From the IMG/VR virus record IMGVR_UViG_3300043433_000035, positions 1 to 42,462 of that record: a stretch of DNA of 42,462 bases; one strand, written 5' to 3'. The notes beneath the pieces were generated by a model that was not told where the DNA came from, searched no databases, and saw only the letters and a program-made list of their open reading frames with translations. The DNA is from a virus. The translations under genes and the position numbers were made by a program. Positions 38,532 through 42,462 of this stretch are shown here, piece after piece. How positions within the stretch are numbered: the first letter of the stretch is position 1; each line of letters begins with the position of its first letter.

Positions 38532-39234
38532 GCGTAACGAGCGATATCCCGGACGTTTTGATAACCCATCAACCGAACATCCACAAGGGGCTTTCAAAAA
38601 CAGATCTGCACCCAATGCTAAAGACGGTACGTATTTAGAACGTGACTGGGCAAACGACTGGGACGGTTTTTTTGCAGCATTGTTAAAAAATGCAGGCGTA
38701 ACAGCGAACGGTAGTGTTGATACAGCATTAAGTAGTCAATATTTTGATGCATTACATAACTTTTACTATCTTCCTGTGGGTATCCCACTACCTTGGCCGA
38801 CTGCCACGGCACCTACAGGTTGGCTTAAATGTGATGGGAACACATTCGATACAACGGCAAATCCTAAACTAGCAAGCGTTTATACAAGTGGTAGATTACC
38901 TGATCTGAGAGGTGAATTTATTCGTGGGTGGGATGATGGACGGAATGTTGATGCTGGGCGATCAGTACTGAGTACGCAAGCAGCAACAAAATTACCTTCA
39001 ATATATACATACGTAGAGAGTGCCGAGGTGGCTATACTGGTTACACCACCAGTTAATGCATTTGGAGGTATATTCCCATCTGAAATTAAACCATCTGACT
39101 ATGACGACGAAAGGGTCAATATGGGTCAATACTTCTCAACGAGCAATCTAAATTTGAGGGGAAAATCAGGGCTTTCTACATTCCGTGTTCGCCCTCGTAA
39201 CGTTGCGTTTAATTATATAGTGAGAGCATTATAA
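38521..39234 (+). CDS. Tail fibre protein with collar domain
   Basis: This 237-residue protein carries an N-terminal baseplate-binding part (YPGRFDNPSTEHPQGAFKN) and a tail-collar-type domain with the signature PVGIPLPWPTATAPTGWLKC, then LPDLRGEFIRGWDDGRNVDA and a C-terminal FRVRPRNVAFNYIVRAL. It probably makes first contact with the host surface. It is short, so the receptor tip is small. Confidence 0.88.
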   Translation: MALKRNERYPGRFDNPSTEHPQGAFKNRSAPNAKDGTYLERDWANDWDGFFAALLKNAGVTANGSVDTALSSQYFDALHNFYYLPVGIPLPWPTATAPTGWLKCDGNTFDTTANPKLASVYTSGRLPDLRGEFIRGWDDGRNVDAGRSVLSTQAATKLPSIYTYVESAEVAILVTPPVNAFGGIFPSEIKPSDYDDERVNMGQYFSTSNLNLRGKSGLSTFRVRPRNVAFNYIVRAL

Positions 39235-39827
39235 TGACAATTCAATTTGATGAAAATGGATATGCCTTAACGTCTGGATTCACCACCGTATATAATATTT
39301 CGTATGAAACTAGAGAGTTTATGGGTGCACACGAAACATTTATTAGTGCAACTACAGGGGTTCCTGCTCAAGCATACTTGGATATACCACCAAAACCAAA
39401 GAATGGTTTTGCTATATGTCGAACCATTGACGATCTCGGATGGGAATATGTGGAAGACCACAGGGGTGAGATTCGATATAGTACAATAACAAAGCAAACA
39501 ATTTCAATTAATGAACTTGGCGAATACCCAAAAAACTCAACAGATATATCACCATCACTTTTCGATGTTTGGGATGGCACTAAGTGGGTAGTCGACGAAA
39601 AAGCAAAAACTGATGCAATGATCCAATCTGCGACACTCAAGAAATCAGAATTAAAATCTATTGCCGATTCTGAAATTGCGTGGCGACAAGATGCTGTAGA
39701 TATTGATATTGCTACGGAAAAAGAAAAAAAATCATTAGACGAATGGAAAAGATATAGAGTAGAATTAAGTCGCATTGATGTATCGAAACCTATTGATATA
39801 AAATTTCCCACACAACCAAAAGGATAA
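39234..39827 (+). CDS. Tail fibre assembly chaperone (Tfa-like)
   Basis: This 197-residue protein begins MTIQFDENGYALTSGFTT in a TAATG overlap with the fibre gene. It shows the Tfa pattern: a beta-rich start, WDGTKWVVDEKAK in the middle and a helical end with DEWKRYRVELSRIDVSKP. Confidence 0.88.
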   Translation: MTIQFDENGYALTSGFTTVYNISYETREFMGAHETFISATTGVPAQAYLDIPPKPKNGFAICRTIDDLGWEYVEDHRGEIRYSTITKQTISINELGEYPKNSTDISPSLFDVWDGTKWVVDEKAKTDAMIQSATLKKSELKSIADSEIAWRQDAVDIDIATEKEKKSLDEWKRYRVELSRIDVSKPIDIKFPTQPKG

Positions 39828-39831
39828 TATT

Positions 39832-39945
39832 ATGAAAAATTTTGTAGGCGGTAAAAGTAGACCACCACGCTCAACTCCTACCACCGATAAAAACGGTAAA
39901 GGTAAAGGTAAAGGTAAAGGTAAAGGTAAAGGTAAATCTTTATGA
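39832..39945 (+). CDS. Small Gly-Lys repeat protein
   Basis: This 37-residue protein starts at 39832 with MKNFVGGKSRPPRSTP and ends in seven GK pairs coded by a GGTAAA hexanucleotide repeat (39895-39936). AGGA lies upstream. It overlaps the next start (ATGA). It is strongly basic and might bind nucleic acid or membranes. The repeat is likely to change length by slippage. Confidence 0.6.
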   Translation: MKNFVGGKSRPPRSTPTTDKNGKGKGKGKGKGKGKSL

Positions 39946-40385
39946 TCGTTCTAATGTGTTTACTATTAGCGGCGTTAATTATAAGACCATCTTTATCTGG
40001 GTTTGTATTCGTAGTGATCACCGTGATTTTCAATATAGCATTAGATGACCTTGATGGCATGTTGTATTACCCAGCGGCAGCATTTTGTGATTTGATAATA
40101 ATCACCCTTATAGCATTATCAAACGTGTCGGTAATGGGGGTTAAATTACTATACATTTCGATCATTTCAATGTTTTTTAATGCTGGTGGCTGGGTATTAT
40201 GGTTATATCATGTTCCGCCGATGATTTATGACAGTGTGTTTATGTTGTTGTATATTATCGCAGCAGTAATAATTATAGCGGGGAATGGTGATGGATTACG
40301 GATGGTACGAACATATTTCCGTCGTTTTAATATTCGTCGTTTTAATATTACGCGGCTTGGCGATAATACAAAGAGTGGTCAATAA
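39942..40385 (+). CDS. Multi-pass membrane protein, possible holin or antiholin
   Basis: This 147-residue protein has about four hydrophobic helices (roughly 2-35, 42-60, 64-90 and 97-113) and a basic C-terminal tail (YFRRFNIRRFNITR). It begins MIVLMCLLLAALIIRPS. It lies next to a single-pass holin-like gene at the end of the late operon, so a lysis role is plausible. No family was recognised. Confidence 0.65.
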   Translation: MIVLMCLLLAALIIRPSLSGFVFVVITVIFNIALDDLDGMLYYPAAAFCDLIIITLIALSNVSVMGVKLLYISIISMFFNAGGWVLWLYHVPPMIYDSVFMLLYIIAAVIIIAGNGDGLRMVRTYFRRFNIRRFNITRLGDNTKSGQ

Positions 40386-40387
40386 AC

Positions 40388-40630
40388 ATGAATTTAACAG
40401 ATACAAGAATCGGCAGCGGCGTAGCGGTAGGAACGATGAGTAGCGGGACAGCCACTTGGTTAAACTTAATACCTGATGAAATCGGCAAATTGGGTACTTT
40501 GGCCGGTATTATTTTATCTGTGACATTGATTGTGATGTACATTCGTAAAATACGACAAGAATCAAAAGAAAATGCGTTAAAAATTGAATTACTACAAATA
40601 CGAATGGAGAAATACAAAAACCCAGCGTAA
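40388..40630 (+). CDS. Holin-like protein
   Basis: This 80-residue protein has one clear transmembrane helix (LAGIILSVTLIVMYI, about 39-53), an N-terminal segment GSGVAVGTMSSGTATWLNLI that may form another, and a charged C-terminus (RKIRQESKENALKIELLQIR). This layout fits small phage holins. It would control release of the SAR endolysin coded far away at 11.6 kb. The last codons overlap the terminator. Confidence 0.7.
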   Translation: MNLTDTRIGSGVAVGTMSSGTATWLNLIPDEIGKLGTLAGIILSVTLIVMYIRKIRQESKENALKIELLQIRMEKYKNPA

Positions 40631-40639
40631 TGCTGGGTT
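40614..40639. terminator. Terminator between convergent transcripts
   Basis: AACCCAGC-gtaat-GCTGGGTT overlaps the holin stop. The minus strand has a run of T after the stem, so it is strong leftward. It ends the minus-strand paralogue operon and may also stop the late operon. Confidence 0.75.
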
Positions 40640-40645
40640 GCCGTG

Positions 40646-40993
40646 TTATTTAACTTCTTCACATTTGTTAAGGTATGCCCAAGTGCCGCCTACATCGGTA
40701 GTAAACTGATATGTCCCACCACGCTTAATAAAAATGGTATCGCCTACTACAGAGCGGTAAATACCTTTTTCAATCTCTGTCATTTCACCACTGAACGCAA
40801 CTTTGTCATTGTACACCATTTGAAAAGATGTACCGTTATCAGAAACTAAAACCGGTTCAGGTACGTCGTGGATTATTTCAAGTGATTCATCATCTATCGC
40901 TGAAATTATATGAGCTTGACACACTTTAGTAATTACGTTTGCATGTGCAGGTAATCCAATAGCAATAAGCATTATCATAATGATATGTTTCAT
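40646..40993 (-). CDS. Secreted hypothetical protein, last gene of the paralogue operon
   Basis: This 115-residue protein starts MKHIIMIMLIAIGLPAHA, a signal peptide with likely cleavage after AHA. Two cysteines (KVCQA and NKCEE) could form a disulphide. The mature part is beta-rich (TIFIKRGGTYQFTTDVGG). It overlaps the upstream Ala-rich gene (ATGA). It may be a periplasmic effector, for example of exclusion, but only location is shown. Confidence 0.75.
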   Translation of the reverse strand: MKHIIMIMLIAIGLPAHANVITKVCQAHIISAIDDESLEIIHDVPEPVLVSDNGTSFQMVYNDKVAFSGEMTEIEKGIYRSVVGDTIFIKRGGTYQFTTDVGGTWAYLNKCEEVK

Positions 40994-41628
40994 TTACGCA
41001 ACATCTCCATAAATTTAACAATTTGTTTTTGTCTCGCAGCAGCAGCGCGATTACCGGCATGAATTCTATTGCAAGTATAAGAAGCAGCATGAGCATAATC
41101 GACAGCAGTACGAGCATTAGCAGCAGTATCAACAGCATAAGTATCATCAATAGCAGTCATTAATTTTCCCACGGTTACATCACCATCAAGATAACGCTCT
41201 GCTACATCAAGTTCACCACCGTAAACAGCGGTAATAGTAGCGGCATAAGCTGTAGCACAAGCATAATCAGCACCACGGCTACAAGCAACAGCAGCATCAG
41301 CATCATCAATAGCAGCGCTCAACTCTTTCAGAGTCGCATTACCATCAAGATAACGCTCTGCTACATCAAGTGCGTTAACACTACGTTCATCTGTCATTAA
41401 ATGTTGTACCTCTCGAGCACACCACAGAGCGAACCGTTTCGGAATTTCAATATATACTGGTAATGCTGCAAAACATAAAATTGCATCGTCCAAACCGTTG
41501 GAATCCAAAATACTTGACAGCGGAAATGGTCTATCCAGACCTAGATGTTCATGTGCTTTATGTACTTTTACGCAACTCTTAGGTTTCAATACACTGTATA
41601 CTTTGTTTAGTGTGATCATTACTGGCAT
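40990..41628 (-). CDS. Ala-rich repeat-family protein (copy C)
   Basis: This 212-residue paralogue begins MPVMITLNKVYSVLK after AAGGA. It keeps the N-terminal domain (AHEHLGLDRPFPLSS; IEIPKRFALWCAREVQHLM) and tail (RQKQIVKFMEML). The segment LDVAERYLDGNATLKEL is repeated once later as LDVAERYLDGDVTVGKL, an internal duplication of about 60 residues with its Ala-rich part. It is more diverged from copies A and B than they are from each other. Confidence 0.82.
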   Translation of the reverse strand: MPVMITLNKVYSVLKPKSCVKVHKAHEHLGLDRPFPLSSILDSNGLDDAILCFAALPVYIEIPKRFALWCAREVQHLMTDERSVNALDVAERYLDGNATLKELSAAIDDADAAVACSRGADYACATAYAATITAVYGGELDVAERYLDGDVTVGKLMTAIDDTYAVDTAANARTAVDYAHAASYTCNRIHAGNRAAAARQKQIVKFMEMLRK

Positions 41629-41646
41629 GATTATTCCTTATTTAAA

Positions 41647-42192
41647 TTAAGCTGCGTCTAGCATCTCTCTAATCTTATCAATTTGTTTTTGGTACGTATC
41701 GAGGGGTTCGGGAGTACTGCCACAATGTGTAGCTGCGTTTTCAACAAATTCGACAGTGCGAATAACATCGCGAGCAATATAGGCAACATCGGTAATAGTA
41801 TCGTTAATACTTTCATCAGTAAGGCAGTAGATAAGAGTATTGACGATATGGGTGCGCTCAAGGTCGTACAGGTCTTCTAACTCATCCCGCGTTGCATTAC
41901 CGTCAAGATAACGTTCTGCCACCTCTAATGCTTCGATATCCTCGCTGTCGTCCATCATTAAATACGATATATCCTGAACACACCACAATGCGAATTTTTT
42001 TAATATTTCAATGTGTTCGGGTAGTGCTTCAAAACACTTTAATGCCCCGTGCAAGTCACTGCAATCTAATACGTTACATAGGGGAAATTGTGTATTCATC
42101 CCCAAATGCTTATGTGCTTTTAATACTTTTTCCCAGCCGTCTATAGAGGGTTGGGATTCTAGAATTTTATTTAACGTGATCATTACTGGCAT
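41647..42192 (-). CDS. Repeat-family protein lacking the Ala tract (copy D)
   Basis: This 181-residue paralogue begins MPVMITLNKILESQPS after AAGGA. It has the family N-terminal domain (AHKHLGMNTQFPL; WCVQDISYLMM; LEVAERYLDGNAT) and the tail (YQKQIDKIREMLDAA). In place of the Ala tract is an ordinary acidic region (LYDLERTHIVNTLIYC ... ITDVAYIARDVIRTVEFVEN). This shows that the Ala tract is not required for the family. Confidence 0.82.
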   Translation of the reverse strand: MPVMITLNKILESQPSIDGWEKVLKAHKHLGMNTQFPLCNVLDCSDLHGALKCFEALPEHIEILKKFALWCVQDISYLMMDDSEDIEALEVAERYLDGNATRDELEDLYDLERTHIVNTLIYCLTDESINDTITDVAYIARDVIRTVEFVENAATHCGSTPEPLDTYQKQIDKIREMLDAA

Positions 42193-42212
42193 TTTGTAGT
42201 TCCTTATTTAAG

Positions 42213-42462
42213 TTATACTGCGTCTAACATCTCTCTAAGTTTAACAATTTGTTTTTCACGCGTGGCAGCATCAACAGCAGCGCGAGCAGCACAAGCATCA
42301 GCACGAGTAGCAGCATCAGCATCAGCACGAGTAGCAGCATCAGCATCAGCACGAGTAGCAGTACAAGCAGCAGCATAAGCATCAACAGCAGCATAAGCAG
42401 CAAGAGCAGCATCAACAGTTGTAGCATAAGCAGCAGCTCGTAGCTCTTCCCACGTCGCATTA
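42213..42462 (-). CDS. Ala-rich repeat-family protein, 3' part (copy E, joins to 1-200)
   Basis: The fragment enters from the right edge at the NATWEEL position of the family and ends LDAV, stop at 42213. From 42462 inward, 115 nt are identical to 7635-7749. The tract then has ADADAATR units coded by a 24-bp tandem repeat. The tail is EKQIVKLREMLDAV. It is in the right frame and strand to be the end of the gene starting at 200, with 90 nt missing between window ends. Confidence 0.78.
   Translation of the reverse strand, partial: NATWEELRAAAYATTVDAALAAYAAVDAYAAACTATRADADAATRADADAATRADACAARAAVDAATREKQIVKLREMLDAV
42301..42360 (-). repeat. 24-bp tandem repeat, about 2.5 units
   Basis: Units at 42301-42324 and 42325-42348 are identical, and 42349-42360 is a half unit. 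Each codes eight residues (ADADAATR as a repeating pattern). Such exact repeats can gain or lose units by slippage, so this copy probably varies in length. Confidence 0.75.

Noticed and set aside
42301-42360. Possible CRISPR-like array
   Set aside because: The 24-bp units are directly tandem with no spacers and code amino-acid repeats in a recognised gene.
42224-42460. Leucine/methionine-rich reading frame on the minus strand
   Set aside because: It is an out-of-frame reading of the GCT-rich tract of the repeat-family gene; the family frame gives Ala-rich sequence and the conserved tail.
1-42462. Integrase or phage RNA polymerase
   Set aside because: No tyrosine or serine recombinase motifs and no single-subunit RNA polymerase were found among the reading frames, apart from possible sequence in the 90-nt gap, which is too small.

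Overview
The window is essentially the whole genome of a contractile-tailed (myovirus-type) double-stranded DNA bacteriophage. The AT-rich sequence, Shine-Dalgarno starts, sigma70-like promoters, embedded Rz/Rz1 spanins and SAR endolysin point to a gammaproteobacterial host. An AT-rich enterobacterial relative such as Morganellaceae is a guess only. No integrase, RNA polymerase, tRNA or CRISPR array was seen. The two window ends lie inside the same minus-strand gene. Laid over an internal copy (7345-7812) they leave a gap of exactly 90 nt, and the joined gene stays in frame, so the molecule is probably circular or circularly permuted at about 42.55 kb and the assembly broke in a repeat.

Layout. 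1-2.2 kb (minus): a repeat-family gene and a helicase operon. 2.3-11.6 kb (plus): early and replication genes, namely a Cas4/AddB-like exonuclease, an SSB-like protein, a family B DNA polymerase, a VRR-NUC nuclease, a TetR-like regulator and a primase-helicase. 11.6-12.6 kb: endolysin and nested spanins. 12.6-14.4 kb: accessory genes and long non-coding stretches. 14.4-22.1 kb: terminase, portal, head morphogenesis protein, protease-scaffold, cement protein and major capsid. 22.2-23.6 kb: a homing endonuclease. 23.6-27.1 kb: head accessory and connector genes. 28.2-39.8 kb: neck, sheath, tube, chaperones, tape measure, baseplate hub with transglycosylase, spike, wedge, fibre and fibre chaperone. 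39.8-40.6 kb: small membrane proteins including a likely holin. 40.6 kb to the end (minus): a cluster of Ala-rich paralogues.

The late operon is interrupted at several junctions by minus-strand accessory genes. Most of these, and the early operons, are driven by promoters of one design: a 16-bp palindrome of the form TTGACR-N4-YGTCAR that contains the -35 box, usually 17 bp from the -10. Eight such sites form an apparent phage regulon. The 92-residue TetR-like protein at 8787-9065, whose own promoter carries the site, is the best candidate repressor.

The least explained features are: (1) the Ala-rich paralogue family (five copies counting the one split by the ends), with near-identical 5' DNA and variable repeat tracts; (2) a roughly 290-bp non-coding element with paired C-rich and G-rich blocks, present once before the terminase and once before the neck genes, each copy ending in the same 33 bp; (3) a compact inverted-repeat RNA-like structure at the portal stop codon; and (4) a proteasome-like Ntn-hydrolase gene split by a frameshift at A-tracts.
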